64,000 nucleotides of DNA from Streptomyces griseocarneus. Its GTDB lineage: Bacteria; Actinomycetota; Actinomycetes; Streptomycetales; Streptomycetaceae. The notes below the pieces were generated by a model that searched no databases, was not told the origin of the DNA, and saw nothing but the letters and a program-made list of their open reading frames with translations. The stretch is from positions 1-64,000 of the forward strand of contig PENC01000032.1 in the NCBI GenBank assembly GCA_003674045.1, read 5' to 3'. The number at the start of each line of letters is the position of its first letter. Position 1 is the stretch's first letter. Of this stretch, positions 32,235 to 40,857 are shown piece by piece. A program made the position numbers and the translations under genes.

Positions 32235-32239
32235 TCGAC

Positions 32240-34018
32240 ATGTCCAAGACTGAGCCCACCCCTGCCACCGAGGACCAGGACATCGGTGCCGCCGGCTCGC
32301 AGTTGTCCACGGCGCCCACCGAGGACGAGGGCGTGGCGATGCCCGGCTCCTTCGGCGGTGTGCGCAAGCCCGGCGCGCTGGGGTGGCTGGCCTGGTCCGG
32401 CCGCGAGGCCGTCGGCTGGGTGCGCTGGATCTGGCGGCAGCTGACCTCGATGCGGGTCGCGCTGATCCTGCTCTTCCTGCTCTCGCTCGGGACGATCCCG
32501 GGCTCGCTCATCCCGCAGACGAGCGTCGACGCCGTGAAGGCGGACAACTGGCGCAAGGCCCACGAGACCCTCGCGCCGGTCTACGACAAGCTCGGGCTGT
32601 TCCACGTCTACAGCTCGGTGTGGTTCTCCGCGATCTACATCCTGCTGTTCACCTCGCTGATCGGCTGCATCGTCCCGCGCACCTGGCAGTTCGTCGGCCA
32701 GCTCCGCGGCCGCCCGCCGGGCGCGCCCAGGCGGCTCGACCGGATGCCCGTCTACAGCACCTGGCACACGGACGCCGAGCCCGGTCAGGTGCTCGCGGCG
32801 GCGCGCGGGCTGCTCAAGAAGCGGCGCTTCCGCACGGAGGCCGCCGGGGACGCGGTGGCCTCCGAGAAGGGCTATCTGCGCGAGGCGGGCAACCTCGTCT
32901 TCCACATCGCGCTGATCGTGATGCTGGTGTCCTTCGCCTCCGGACAGCTGTGGAAGTCCGAGGGCCAGAAGCTGATGGTCGAGGGCGACACGTTCGCCAA
33001 CACGCTCACGCAGTACGACGACTTCAAGTCGGGCTCCCTGTTCAGGGCCGACGACCTCGACCCCTTCAGCTTCTCGCTGGACACGTTCGAGGGGACCTAC
33101 GAGCGCACCGGCCCGCAGCGCGGCACGCCGCGTACGTACGAGGCCCAGGTCACGTACCGGGACGGCGCGGACGGCACGCCCCGGAAGAAGACGATCAAGG
33201 TGAACGAGCCGCTGGAGACGGCGGACTCGAAGGTCTATCTGATCGGTCACGGCTACGCGCCGGTCGTCAGCGTCTACGACGGCCAGGGCAAGCTCGCCTA
33301 CCGCGGCGGGGTGGCCTCGCTGCCGCTGGACGCCAACGTCACCGAGTCCACCGTCATCAAGGTCCCGGACTACCGGGACAAGGACGGCAACCAGAGCCAG
33401 CTGGGCTTCAAGGGCCTCTTCGTGCCCACGCAGGACCCGGCGATGCCCATGGTTTCGCGGTTCCCCGCGCTGGACAATCCGCGGCTGGTCCTCACCGCCT
33501 ACCGCGGCTGGCTCGGTATCAACTCCGGCGTGCCGCAGAGCGTCTACCAGCTCGACACGTCCAAGATGCAGCAGTTCAAGGACAAGGACGGCAAGAGCCC
33601 GTTCGCGCAGAACCTCAAGGTCGGCGACACCATGACGCTGCCGGACGGCGCGGGCACCCTGAAGTTCGAGGGCATCAAGGCGTGGGCGACCTTCCAGGTC
33701 TCGCAGCAGCCGGGCAACGGCATGGCGCTCGTGGGCGCGGTCGCCGCGCTCGTCGGCGTGGCGGGCTCGCTGTTCATCCAGCGCCGCCGCGTGTGGGTGC
33801 GGGCCGTGCGCGGCGCCGACGGGCGGACCGTCGTGGAGATGGCGGGCCTCGGCCGCAGCGAGTCCGCGAAGCTGCCCGAGGAGATCGCCGACCTGGCGGC
33901 CGCGCTGACCGCGGACGCGCCGCCCGTGGCCCCCGAGGAGCCCGAGGCCGCGGAGGAGCCCGTGGCCCCCGCCGATTCCCAAGATTCCGCTGAACCGTCC
34001 GAAGGAGCGCGCGCGTGA
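32240..34018 (+). CDS. resB: Cytochrome c biogenesis protein ResB (Ccs1)
   Basis: A 592-residue membrane protein. After a 50-residue polar N-terminus come two membrane segments (LTSMRVALILLFLLSLGTIPGSLIPQ and AIYILLFTSLIGCIVPRTW), a third near LVFHIALIVMLVSFA, a large extracytoplasmic domain, and a last segment near GMALVGAVAALVGVAGSLFIQRRR. The acidic C-terminal tail is poorly conserved. With CcsA it forms the heme-delivery and ligation complex. ATG 32240 is chosen over the upstream frame because it follows the ccdA stop directly. The stop overlaps the next start. Confidence 0.94.
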   Translation: MSKTEPTPATEDQDIGAAGSQLSTAPTEDEGVAMPGSFGGVRKPGALGWLAWSGREAVGWVRWIWRQLTSMRVALILLFLLSLGTIPGSLIPQTSVDAVKADNWRKAHETLAPVYDKLGLFHVYSSVWFSAIYILLFTSLIGCIVPRTWQFVGQLRGRPPGAPRRLDRMPVYSTWHTDAEPGQVLAAARGLLKKRRFRTEAAGDAVASEKGYLREAGNLVFHIALIVMLVSFASGQLWKSEGQKLMVEGDTFANTLTQYDDFKSGSLFRADDLDPFSFSLDTFEGTYERTGPQRGTPRTYEAQVTYRDGADGTPRKKTIKVNEPLETADSKVYLIGHGYAPVVSVYDGQGKLAYRGGVASLPLDANVTESTVIKVPDYRDKDGNQSQLGFKGLFVPTQDPAMPMVSRFPALDNPRLVLTAYRGWLGINSGVPQSVYQLDTSKMQQFKDKDGKSPFAQNLKVGDTMTLPDGAGTLKFEGIKAWATFQVSQQPGNGMALVGAVAALVGVAGSLFIQRRRVWVRAVRGADGRTVVEMAGLGRSESAKLPEEIADLAAALTADAPPVAPEEPEAAEEPVAPADSQDSAEPSEGARA

Positions 34019-35172
34019 TGACTCTCGCTGCCGCAGCCAACGAGAACTTGGCGCACATCAGCAATGTGCTGATCTATTCCGCCATGGCCGTCTACACCCT
34101 GGCCTTCCTCGCGCACATCGCGGAGTGGGTCTTCGGCAGCCGCAGCGCGGTCGGCCGCACCGCCGCCGCGATCACGGTGGAGGCGCAGGAGACCGCGGCC
34201 GGCACCGCGGGCAAGGCCGCGGCGCAGGGCGGCGGCACGGCCGTCCTGGAGCGGCCCAAGGTCGTCACCCGTTCCGTCACCGGCGACCGTGACGTGCCGG
34301 ACGGCCCCGGCGCGGCCGGTACCAGCGAGAAGGGCGACGTCTACGGGCGCAGCGCGATCTCGCTGACCGTCCTCGCCTTCCTGCTGCACGCGGGCGGGGT
34401 GCTCACCCGGGCGCTGTCCGTGGAGCGGGCGCCGTGGGGCAACATGTACGAGTTCTCCACGACCTTCGGCATGGCCGTCGTCGGCGTCTACCTGGTGCTG
34501 CTGGTCCTGAAGAAGAACGTGCGCTGGCTCGGCCTGCCGCTGACCACCACGATCCTGCTGGACCTGGGTCTGGCCGTGTCGGTGCTCTACACCGACAGCG
34601 ACCAGCTGGTGCCCGCCCTGCACTCGTACTGGCTGTGGATCCACGTCTCCTGCGCGATCCTCTCCGGCGCGGCCCTGTGGGTCGGCGCGTGTTCCACGCT
34701 GATGTACCTCTTCCGTGACGGCTACGAGGCGCGTCTGGTGGCGGGGCGGACGGGCGCGGGCCTGGACCGCTATCTCGCGGAGCTGCCGCAGGACCGCACG
34801 TGGGCGCGCTTCAAGGCCAAGCTCGCCAAGGGCACGGACAACCCGGTCTCCCGGCTCCCGGCCGCCGCCACGCTGGACAAGTTCGCGTACCGCATCAACG
34901 CGACGGTCTTCCCGCTGTGGACCTTCACCATCGTCGCGGGCGCGATCTGGGCCGAGGCCGCCTGGGGCCGCTACTGGGGCTGGGACCCCAAGGAGGTCTG
35001 GTCCTTCATCACCTGGGTCGCCTACGCCTGCTACCTCCACGCCCGCGCCACGGCCGGCTGGAAGGGCCGCAAGGCCGCCTACATCGCGCTGTTCGCGTTC
35101 GCGACGTACATCTTCAACTACTACGGCGTGAACATCTTCGTCACCGGCAAGCACTCGTACGCGGGGGTCTGA
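34015..35172 (+). CDS. ccsB: Cytochrome c heme-handling protein CcsA (ResC/CcsB)
   Basis: A 385-residue membrane protein of the heme-handling WWD family: WGRYWGWDPKEVWSFITW near residue 320 is the heme-binding signature. Histidines flank it on both sides, for example in LLHAGGVL and YWLWIHVS. It exports heme and, with ResB, ligates it to apocytochrome c. The GTG at 34015 overlaps the resB stop (GTGATG), with ATG 34018 as the alternative. The cytosolic loop after the first segment (about 50-105) is longer than usual and Ala/Gly-rich. Confidence 0.95.
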   Translation: MMTLAAAANENLAHISNVLIYSAMAVYTLAFLAHIAEWVFGSRSAVGRTAAAITVEAQETAAGTAGKAAAQGGGTAVLERPKVVTRSVTGDRDVPDGPGAAGTSEKGDVYGRSAISLTVLAFLLHAGGVLTRALSVERAPWGNMYEFSTTFGMAVVGVYLVLLVLKKNVRWLGLPLTTTILLDLGLAVSVLYTDSDQLVPALHSYWLWIHVSCAILSGAALWVGACSTLMYLFRDGYEARLVAGRTGAGLDRYLAELPQDRTWARFKAKLAKGTDNPVSRLPAAATLDKFAYRINATVFPLWTFTIVAGAIWAEAAWGRYWGWDPKEVWSFITWVAYACYLHARATAGWKGRKAAYIALFAFATYIFNYYGVNIFVTGKHSYAGV

Positions 35173-35183
35173 GCCCGGCGCAG

Positions 35184-35218
35184 GAAGGCCCGCGTCCCTT
35201 TCGGGGACGCGGGCCTTC
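35184..35218. terminator. Bidirectional terminator after the ccs operon
   Basis: A perfect 15-bp stem (35184-35198 with 35204-35218) followed by a T-rich tract (TTTCGTTTTC). It lies between ccsB and the convergent phosphoesterase gene. Confidence 0.93.
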
Positions 35219-35228
35219 TTTCGTTTTC

Positions 35229-36659
35229 TCAGCGGCGGGGGCGGTGGCCGGGTTCCTGCTGGGGCGGGGTCTGGCGGGCGTCGGGGAGGGTGGGCCTGGG
35301 GCGGTGCTTCACGTTCCACTTGGCCTGTTCGAGCTGCTTGTCCGTATCGCCGGGCAGCCGCGGGGGCTCGACGGCGCGGGGCTCGGAGAAGCCGAAGGCC
35401 GAGGTGAGGTCGCCGAAGGCGCGACGGCGCCAGGCGCTGATGTTGGGTTCCTCGACGCCCGTCCAGCGCTCCAGGAAGCGCAGGACGGAGGTGTGGTCGA
35501 ACGCTTCGCCCGCGGCCCAGCCGCCGACCGTCCACGGCGAGATGATCACGCAGGGGACGCGGAAGCCGCCGCCGATGGGCAGCCCGCCCACGAACTCGTC
35601 CGGCGTGCCCGCGGGCGGCACGGGCGGGGGCACGTGGTCGAAGAGGCCGTCGTTCTCGTCGTAGTTCAGGATGAAGACGGTCTTCTTCCACACCGCCGGG
35701 TTGTCGGCGATGGCCTCCAGCTTCTTGGCGACGTAGTCGGCGCCCGCGGCGGGGAGGTAGTCCGGGTGCTCGGTCTGCGTGGACGGCGAGAACAGCCAGG
35801 AGACGGCGGGCAGCCGGTCGTTGCGGGCGTCGTCCTCGAAGGAGCCCGCCGGCCGCCGGACCATGCCCCGGTCGTACAGCGCCTCACCCGGCTTGGCGTT
35901 CTTGAACTGCTGGAACTCCTCCAGCATGTTGCACCCGTAGTTGTCCTCCTCCTGGTAGACCTGCCAGCTGACGCCCGCCTTCTGGAGCCGCTCGGCGTAG
36001 GTGGTCCAGCGGTACGGGGTGGGCGCGGTGTTCTCGATCACCGGGCCGCCGTGGGTGCCGCCGGGGTCGATGGTGCCCGTCATCCAGTAGAGCCGGTTGG
36101 GCCAGGTGGGGCCGAAGACCGAGCAGAAGTAGTTGTCGCACACGGTGAAGTTCTCCGCGAGCGCGAACTGGAACGGGATGTCCTCGCGGGTGTGGTAGCC
36201 CATCGTGTACGGGCCGTTCGCCCCGTCCGCCTTGCGGTGCGCGGGCAGCCAGCGGTCCATCCGGCCGTGGTTCCACGCGTCGTGCTGCACCTCCCAGGCG
36301 TGGCTGGTGGAGGGGATGGCCTGGGCGCTGGTCCGCTTGGTGTCCAGGTGGAACGGCAGCGTGTAGCCGGCCGGGTTCTCGGTGTCGGGCTGGTAGAAGA
36401 CGGATCTGCCGTCCGGGAGCTTGAGCGCGTCGGGGTCCGCGAAGCCGCGGACGCCCTTGAGGGTGCCGAAGTAGTGGTCGAACGAGCGGTTCTCCTGCAT
36501 CAGCAGGACCACGTGCTTGATGTCTTTCAGCTCGCCGTGCGTGGTGGGACCGGCGGCGACTGCCCGCTGCACGCTCGCCGGCAGCAGCGACAGCGCTGCC
36601 GCGCCGCCGATCGCTCCGGCGGCCGAGCCGAGGAGTCTGCGGCGTGTCATTTCGGCCAT
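35229..36659 (-). CDS. Tat-secreted phosphoesterase (phospholipase C/acid phosphatase family)
   Basis: A 476-residue secreted enzyme of the PF04185 phosphoesterase family. A Tat signal (MTRRRLLGSAAGAIGG) ends near AVAAGP. The catalytic N-terminus is HVVLLMQENRSFDHYFGTLKG; further metal/phosphate motifs are DENDGLFDHVPPP and VPCVIISPW. It hydrolyses phosphate esters, perhaps phospholipids, outside the cell. ATG 36659 has GAGAGGGG 8 nt upstream. Three PHO-box-like repeats 86-118 bp upstream suggest PhoP control under phosphate limitation. Confidence 0.92.
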   Translation of the reverse strand: MAEMTRRRLLGSAAGAIGGAAALSLLPASVQRAVAAGPTTHGELKDIKHVVLLMQENRSFDHYFGTLKGVRGFADPDALKLPDGRSVFYQPDTENPAGYTLPFHLDTKRTSAQAIPSTSHAWEVQHDAWNHGRMDRWLPAHRKADGANGPYTMGYHTREDIPFQFALAENFTVCDNYFCSVFGPTWPNRLYWMTGTIDPGGTHGGPVIENTAPTPYRWTTYAERLQKAGVSWQVYQEEDNYGCNMLEEFQQFKNAKPGEALYDRGMVRRPAGSFEDDARNDRLPAVSWLFSPSTQTEHPDYLPAAGADYVAKKLEAIADNPAVWKKTVFILNYDENDGLFDHVPPPVPPAGTPDEFVGGLPIGGGFRVPCVIISPWTVGGWAAGEAFDHTSVLRFLERWTGVEEPNISAWRRRAFGDLTSAFGFSEPRAVEPPRLPGDTDKQLEQAKWNVKHRPRPTLPDARQTPPQQEPGHRPRR

Positions 36660-36744
36660 GGAGTGCCCCTCTCCCTGGAGTCGCGTGAGGCCACAGTGTG
36701 ACCCTTGCGACTCTCCCGGCACGGGCGTGTCGAGGGCAGGAGGG

Positions 36745-36777
36745 GGCGTGTGAACGGAGCGTCAAATGGCTGTGAAG
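36745..36777 (-). promoter_or_regulatory. Candidate PHO box (PhoP operator)
   Basis: Read on the minus strand there are three adjoining 11-bp units: CTTCACAGCCA, TTTGACGCTCC and GTTCACACGCC. The known streptomycete PHO box is built of 11-nt direct repeats with the core GTTCACC. Units 1 and 3 match 5-6 of 7 core positions. The downstream gene is a secreted phosphoesterase, the class PhoP normally controls. Confidence 0.65.
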
Positions 36778-36879
36778 AGGCGGAAGTTGACGAAAATGTT
36801 CATCGTATGGGCCGAGGAATGTCACCCTGACGGATGACGCGGCGCTGCGCCGTTTGGCTGCGCCGCTGGGCGGGGGCGT

Positions 36880-37087
36880 CTACGGGGGTGCGGCTTGCTC
36901 GCCGCGTGCGTCTGCGGGTCCGGTGGGGGCTGGTCGCGCAGTTCCCCGCGCCCCTTGAGCCCGGGGCTTCGCCCCGGGTCCCGTTACCCTCCCCGGTTGT
37001 GGGCAGGCGTTCCGCACGGCGGAACGGGTGGGCACAACCGGGCCGCCGGGCCGCACCGACCACGGGGTCCGGGGGCGGAGCCCCCGG
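36880..37087 (-). repeat. Composite dispersed repeat, copy B, with shared hairpin
   Basis: Reverse orientation of copy A and more complete. It contains the GTTCCGC/GCGGAAC repeat with flanking GGTTGTG and CACAACC, a CCCGGGGC/GCCCCGGG hairpin, and GGTCGCGCAGTTCCCCGCG followed by CGCGTGCGTCTGCGGGTCC-like sequence. At 37069-37087 it ends in the 19-bp hairpin CCGGGGGC, three nt, GCCCCCGG. That hairpin probably terminates the adjacent minus-strand gene. Together with the PHO box this accounts for the 36660-37091 gap. Confidence 0.85.
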
Positions 37088-37091
37088 GCGG

Positions 37092-37382
37092 TTACGACTG
37101 GTCGCCCGGCTTGTCCGGGCGGAGGGAGCGGAGGAACTCCGGGTTGTCGTCCGGGGCCACCCAGCGCTGGGCCGGCTCCGCGGGGGTGACGCGTGCGCGT
37201 CGTCGGCGGCCGGCCACCACCCATGCCACGGGGCCCACGAGCACGCCGCCGAAGAGCAGGATGACGATCACCCACCCGATCTTCGGCAGGCCCCGTACCT
37301 CCTCCTCCGGCGTGTTGAGGCAGTCGATGAAGGCGTAGATCCACAAGCCCAGGACCAGCAGAGTCGGCAGATACCTGAGCAT
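37092..37382 (-). CDS. Small membrane protein with PLDc_N domain
   Basis: A 96-residue protein with two membrane segments (YLPTLLVLGLWIYAFIDCL and IGWVIVILLFGGVLVGPVAW), a short polar linker with the pattern NTPEEEVRGLPK, and a basic/acidic C-terminal tail. It matches the phospholipase D nuclease N-terminal domain (as in cardiolipin synthase leader regions) but lacks the catalytic part. Function unknown. It is divergent from mqnL with 87 bp between. Confidence 0.87.
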   Translation of the reverse strand: MLRYLPTLLVLGLWIYAFIDCLNTPEEEVRGLPKIGWVIVILLFGGVLVGPVAWVVAGRRRRARVTPAEPAQRWVAPDDNPEFLRSLRPDKPGDQS

Positions 37383-37469
37383 GTGGCGGGCTCCCCCGGG
37401 TGCGGTGCTGCGGGCCGAAGTCGGCCCCCGTGACCGCTCCAGGGTAGTCCGTGCTCGATACTGGAACGT

Positions 37470-38924
37470 ATGGCTTATGACGATCTTCGCTCGTTCCTCC
37501 GGGCACTGGAGCGCGACGGCGACCTCAAGCGCATCAAGGCCGAGGTGGACCCGCACCTGGAGATCGGGGAGATCGTCGACAGGGTGAACAAGGCCGGTGG
37601 GCCCGCCCTGCTCTTCGAGAACGTCAAGGGCGCGGCCATGCCGCTGGCCATGAACGTCTTCGGCACCGACCGCCGTCTGCTCAAGGGCCTGGGCCTGAAG
37701 TCCTACGAGGAGATCAGCGAGAAGATCGGCGGCCTGCTCAAGCCGGAGCTGCCGCACGGCTTCGTCGGCTTCCGCGAGGCCTTCGGCAAGCTGGGCGCGA
37801 TGGCGCACGTCCCGCCGCGGAAGGTGAAGGAGGCCCCCGTCCAGGAGGTCGTGCTCACCGGCGACGACGTCGACCTCGATCAGTTGCCCGCGCTCTTCAC
37901 CTGGCCCGAGGACGGCGGCTCCTTCTTCAACCTGGGTCTCACCCACACCAAGCACCCCGAGACCGGCGTCCGCAACCTCGGTCTCTACCGCCTCCAGCGG
38001 CACGACAAGCGCACCATCGGGATGCACTGGCAGATCCACAAGGACAGCCGCAACCACTACCAGGTGGCCGCGCGGCGCGGTGAGCGGCTGCCCGTCGCCA
38101 TCGCCTTCGGCTGCCCGCCCGCCGTCACCTACGCCTCGACCGCGCCGCTCCCCGGCGACATCGACGAGTACCTCTTCGCGGGCTTCATCTCGGGCAAGCG
38201 CGTCGAGATGGTCGACTGCAAGACCGTCCCGCTCCAGGTACCGGCCAACGCCGAGGTCGTCATCGAGGGCTGGCTGGAGCCGGGGGAGATGCTCCCCGAG
38301 GGTCCCTTCGGCGACCACACCGGTTTCTACACGCCGCAGGAGGACTTCCCGGCGCTGACCATCGACTGTGTGACGATGCGGCGGCGCCCGCTGCTCCAGT
38401 CGATCGTCGTCGGCCGCCCGCCGACCGAGGACGGCCCGCTGGGCCGCGCCACGGAGCGCTTCTTCCTCCCGCTGCTGAAGATCGTCGTGCCGGACATCGT
38501 GGACTACCACCTGCCGGAGGCGGGCGGCTTCCACAACTGCGCGATCGTCTCGATCGACAAGAAGTACCCCAAGCACGCGCAGAAGGTCATGCACGCCATC
38601 TGGGGCGCGCACATGATGTCGCTGACGAAGCTGATCATCGTGGTGGACGCGGACTGCGATGTGCACGATCTGCACGAGGTCGCCTGGCGCGCCCTCGGCA
38701 ACACCGACTACGCCCGCGACCTCACCGTCGTCGAGGGCCCGGTCGACCACCTCGACCATGCCTCCTACCAGCAGTTCTGGGGAGGCAAGGCGGGCATCGA
38801 CGCGACCGCGAAGTGGCCCGAGGAGGGCTACACCCGGGACGGCGGCTGGCCGCACATGGTCGAGTCGGATCCGGAGACGGCGGCGAAGGTCGACCGCCGC
38901 TGGAAGGAGTACGGGCTTTCATGA
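37470..38924 (+). CDS. mqnL: UbiD-family menaquinone decarboxylase (MqnL)
   Basis: A 484-residue UbiD-like enzyme using prenylated FMN. The characteristic segment EPGEMLPEGPFGDHTGFYTP contains the E(x)R/ExP-type acids; GGPALLFENVKG and SIDKKYPKHAQKV match family blocks. In the futalosine route it decarboxylates the prenylated dihydroxynaphthoate intermediate. It forms an operon with mqnP (4-nt overlap) and lies near the UbiX-like flavin prenyltransferase that makes its cofactor. The leader is very short (candidate -10 GATACT 12 nt before ATG). Confidence 0.92.
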   Translation: MAYDDLRSFLRALERDGDLKRIKAEVDPHLEIGEIVDRVNKAGGPALLFENVKGAAMPLAMNVFGTDRRLLKGLGLKSYEEISEKIGGLLKPELPHGFVGFREAFGKLGAMAHVPPRKVKEAPVQEVVLTGDDVDLDQLPALFTWPEDGGSFFNLGLTHTKHPETGVRNLGLYRLQRHDKRTIGMHWQIHKDSRNHYQVAARRGERLPVAIAFGCPPAVTYASTAPLPGDIDEYLFAGFISGKRVEMVDCKTVPLQVPANAEVVIEGWLEPGEMLPEGPFGDHTGFYTPQEDFPALTIDCVTMRRRPLLQSIVVGRPPTEDGPLGRATERFFLPLLKIVVPDIVDYHLPEAGGFHNCAIVSIDKKYPKHAQKVMHAIWGAHMMSLTKLIIVVDADCDVHDLHEVAWRALGNTDYARDLTVVEGPVDHLDHASYQQFWGGKAGIDATAKWPEEGYTRDGGWPHMVESDPETAAKVDRRWKEYGLS

Positions 38925-39838
38925 CCGCCGCCGACGGGGTCCTCACCCCCGGACCCGCACCGTCCACCGGGAAGCTCAAGGGCTTCCTCCGGGTGGTCAT
39001 GATCGAGCACTCGGTCTTCGCGCTGCCCTTCGCCTATATCGCGGCGCTCACCGCGATGTTCCAGGAGTACGGCGAGGTCCACTGGGTCCGTCTGTTCCTG
39101 GTGACGGTCGCCATGGTGGGGCTGCGGACGTTCGCCATGGCCGCCAACCGCATCATCGACCGGGAGATCGACGCGCGTAACCCCCGTACCGCCGGGCGGG
39201 AGCTGGTGACCGGCGCGGTCTCCGTGCGCTCCGCCTGGACCGGTGCGCTGATCGCGCTGGTCTTCTTCCTGGGCGCGGCCGCGCTGCTCAATCCGCTGTG
39301 CCTGGCGCTGGCGCCCGTCGCGGTGATCCCGATGGTGGTCTATCCGTACGGCAAGCGCTTCACGGACTTCCCGCACGCGATCCTGGGCCTGGCCCAGGCG
39401 ATGGGCCCGGTCGGTGCCTGGCTCGCGGTCACCGGGTCGTGGTCCTGGGACGCGGTGATCCTGGGCCTGGCCGTCGGCGTCTGGATCGGCGGCTTCGACC
39501 TGATCTTCGCCTGCCAGGACGTCCAGGCGGACCGGGCGCACGGTGTGAAGTCCGTGCCGGCCCGCTTCGGCATCCCGGGCGCGCTGTACGGCGCGCGGGT
39601 CTGCCACGCCGTCACCATGGCGCTGCTGGTCTGGTACGCGCTCGCCACGGAGGCCGGTGCCTTCTTCTGGGCCGGGCTCGTGGTCGTCACGGTCGCGTTC
39701 CTGTACGAGCACACGATCGTCAAGCCGCACGACCTGTCCCGTCTGAACCGGGCCTTCTTCACGGTCAACGGTGTGATCGGCATCTGCCTGTTCGTCTTCG
39801 CGCTGCTGGACCTCATCCGCGCCGGCCTGACCTGGTAA
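38921..39838 (+). CDS. mqnP: UbiA-family prenyltransferase (MqnP)
   Basis: A 305-residue membrane protein with 8-9 helices. The aspartate motifs are NRIIDREIDARNPRTAGRE and DVQADRAHGVKSVPARFG, both required for magnesium-prenyl diphosphate binding. It attaches the polyprenyl chain to the naphthoate ring. The ATG overlaps the mqnL stop. UbiA enzymes act in the inner membrane leaflet. Confidence 0.94.
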   Translation: MTAADGVLTPGPAPSTGKLKGFLRVVMIEHSVFALPFAYIAALTAMFQEYGEVHWVRLFLVTVAMVGLRTFAMAANRIIDREIDARNPRTAGRELVTGAVSVRSAWTGALIALVFFLGAAALLNPLCLALAPVAVIPMVVYPYGKRFTDFPHAILGLAQAMGPVGAWLAVTGSWSWDAVILGLAVGVWIGGFDLIFACQDVQADRAHGVKSVPARFGIPGALYGARVCHAVTMALLVWYALATEAGAFFWAGLVVVTVAFLYEHTIVKPHDLSRLNRAFFTVNGVIGICLFVFALLDLIRAGLTW

Positions 39839-39857
39839 CCGGGGGCTCCGCCCCCGG
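39839..39857 (+). terminator. 19-bp GC hairpin after mqnP
   Basis: CCGGGGGC, TCC, GCCCCCGG starts right at the mqnP stop. The same 19-bp hairpin recurs at 37069-37087 and 49235-49253 next to unrelated genes, so it is a reusable terminator cassette. No T-run follows. Confidence 0.7.
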
Positions 39858-39906
39858 ACCTCCGACACGTCGCGGTTCCCGACCGCCCAGGCCGTAGGCT
39901 CGGGCC

Positions 39907-40596
39907 GTGGAGCCGTACGAAAAGAGAAGCCGCACGCCCTGGGTCGTCGGAGTGTCCGGCGCGTCGGGGACGCCGTATGCCGCCGCCGTCGTGCGCGGCC
40001 TCCTGGCCGCCGGTGAGGACGTCGATCTGGTGGTGAGCCGCGCGTCGCGGCTGACGCTGCTGGACGAGACGGGGATCAAGTTCCGGGACGCGCACTGGCG
40101 CGAGGATCTGCGCACGTGGCTGGAGCTCGGCGCGGACGGGAAGCCGCACACCTTCGACGTGGACGCCGACGGCGATCGCGTCCGGTACTGGGCGGCAGGT
40201 GATCTGGCGGCCGGGCCGTCGTCCGGCTCGTACCCCGTGAAGGGGATGCTCATCGTCCCGGCGAGCACGGCCTGTGTGGCCGGGGTGGCGCTGGGGCTCT
40301 CGAAGGATCTGCTCCAGCGGGCCGCGAGCGTGATGCTCAAGGAGCGGCGGAGGCTGGTGGTCGCGGTGCGGGAGACCCCGCTCAACGGTGTGACGCTCAA
40401 GCAGCTGGTGGCGCTCGACGAGGCGGGCGCTGTGGTGCTGCCCGCCTCTCCGGCGTTCTACGCGGGTGCGACGCACATCCAGGATCTGGTGGACTTCGTC
40501 GCGGGGCGGGTCCTGGACGCGGCGGGGGTGCCGCACCAGCTGTACCGCCGGTGGAAGGGAGAGCTCGGTGAGGCGCGCTCCCGTTCCGAGGGTTAG
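39907..40596 (+). CDS. mqnM: UbiX-like flavin prenyltransferase (MqnM)
   Basis: A 229-residue flavoprotein of the UbiX/Pad1 family. VGVSGASGTPYAA is the flavin/phosphate loop; SSGSYPVKGMLIVPAS, LIQRAASVMLKERRRLV-type and NGVTLKQLVAL motifs are present, and a conserved C-terminal PASPAFYAG follows. It builds the prenylated FMN that UbiD enzymes such as MqnL need. GTG 39907 lies 6 nt after TAGGCT (39895-39900), a leaderless arrangement. The family-typical insert near residues 65-95 is somewhat longer than in E. coli UbiX. Confidence 0.92.
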   Translation: MEPYEKRSRTPWVVGVSGASGTPYAAAVVRGLLAAGEDVDLVVSRASRLTLLDETGIKFRDAHWREDLRTWLELGADGKPHTFDVDADGDRVRYWAAGDLAAGPSSGSYPVKGMLIVPASTACVAGVALGLSKDLLQRAASVMLKERRRLVVAVRETPLNGVTLKQLVALDEAGAVVLPASPAFYAGATHIQDLVDFVAGRVLDAAGVPHQLYRRWKGELGEARSRSEG

Positions 40597-40724
40597 CGCT
40601 TCTTGGCGCGCGCCCGGGCCGCCTTGGCCTCGGCACGCCGTTCGGCGGACTGGTGGGCACGCGAGCGGTTGGCGTCGTCCTGCAGCTCGCGCATACGGGC
40701 GTAGGCCATCTCGATCGTGTACAC
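40593..40724 (-). CDS. Small basic protein, 43 residues
   Basis: A short ORF opposite the end of mqnM, MYTIEMAYARMRELQDDAN then an Ala/Arg/Lys-rich tail ending AKKR. AGGAGT (complement of 40734-40739) sits 9 nt before GTG 40724, a good ribosome-binding site. It resembles hypothetical small proteins annotated in other streptomycetes. Predicted to be one amphipathic helix. Function unknown; it overlaps the mqnM stop by 4 nt and diverges from the Lrp gene. Confidence 0.6.
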   Translation of the reverse strand: MYTIEMAYARMRELQDDANRSRAHQSAERRAEAKAARARAKKR

Positions 40725-40857
40725 GGGGAGATCACTCCTGAAGGATCGTCGTTGATCTAGCGGATCTTGCGGGAAATCCCAGGGGCTGAGCCCCTGTATG
40801 CCTTAGATTCTACATGCAAAGCGGCGAGTTCGCTTGTTATTTGAAAGGTGCCAGGCA

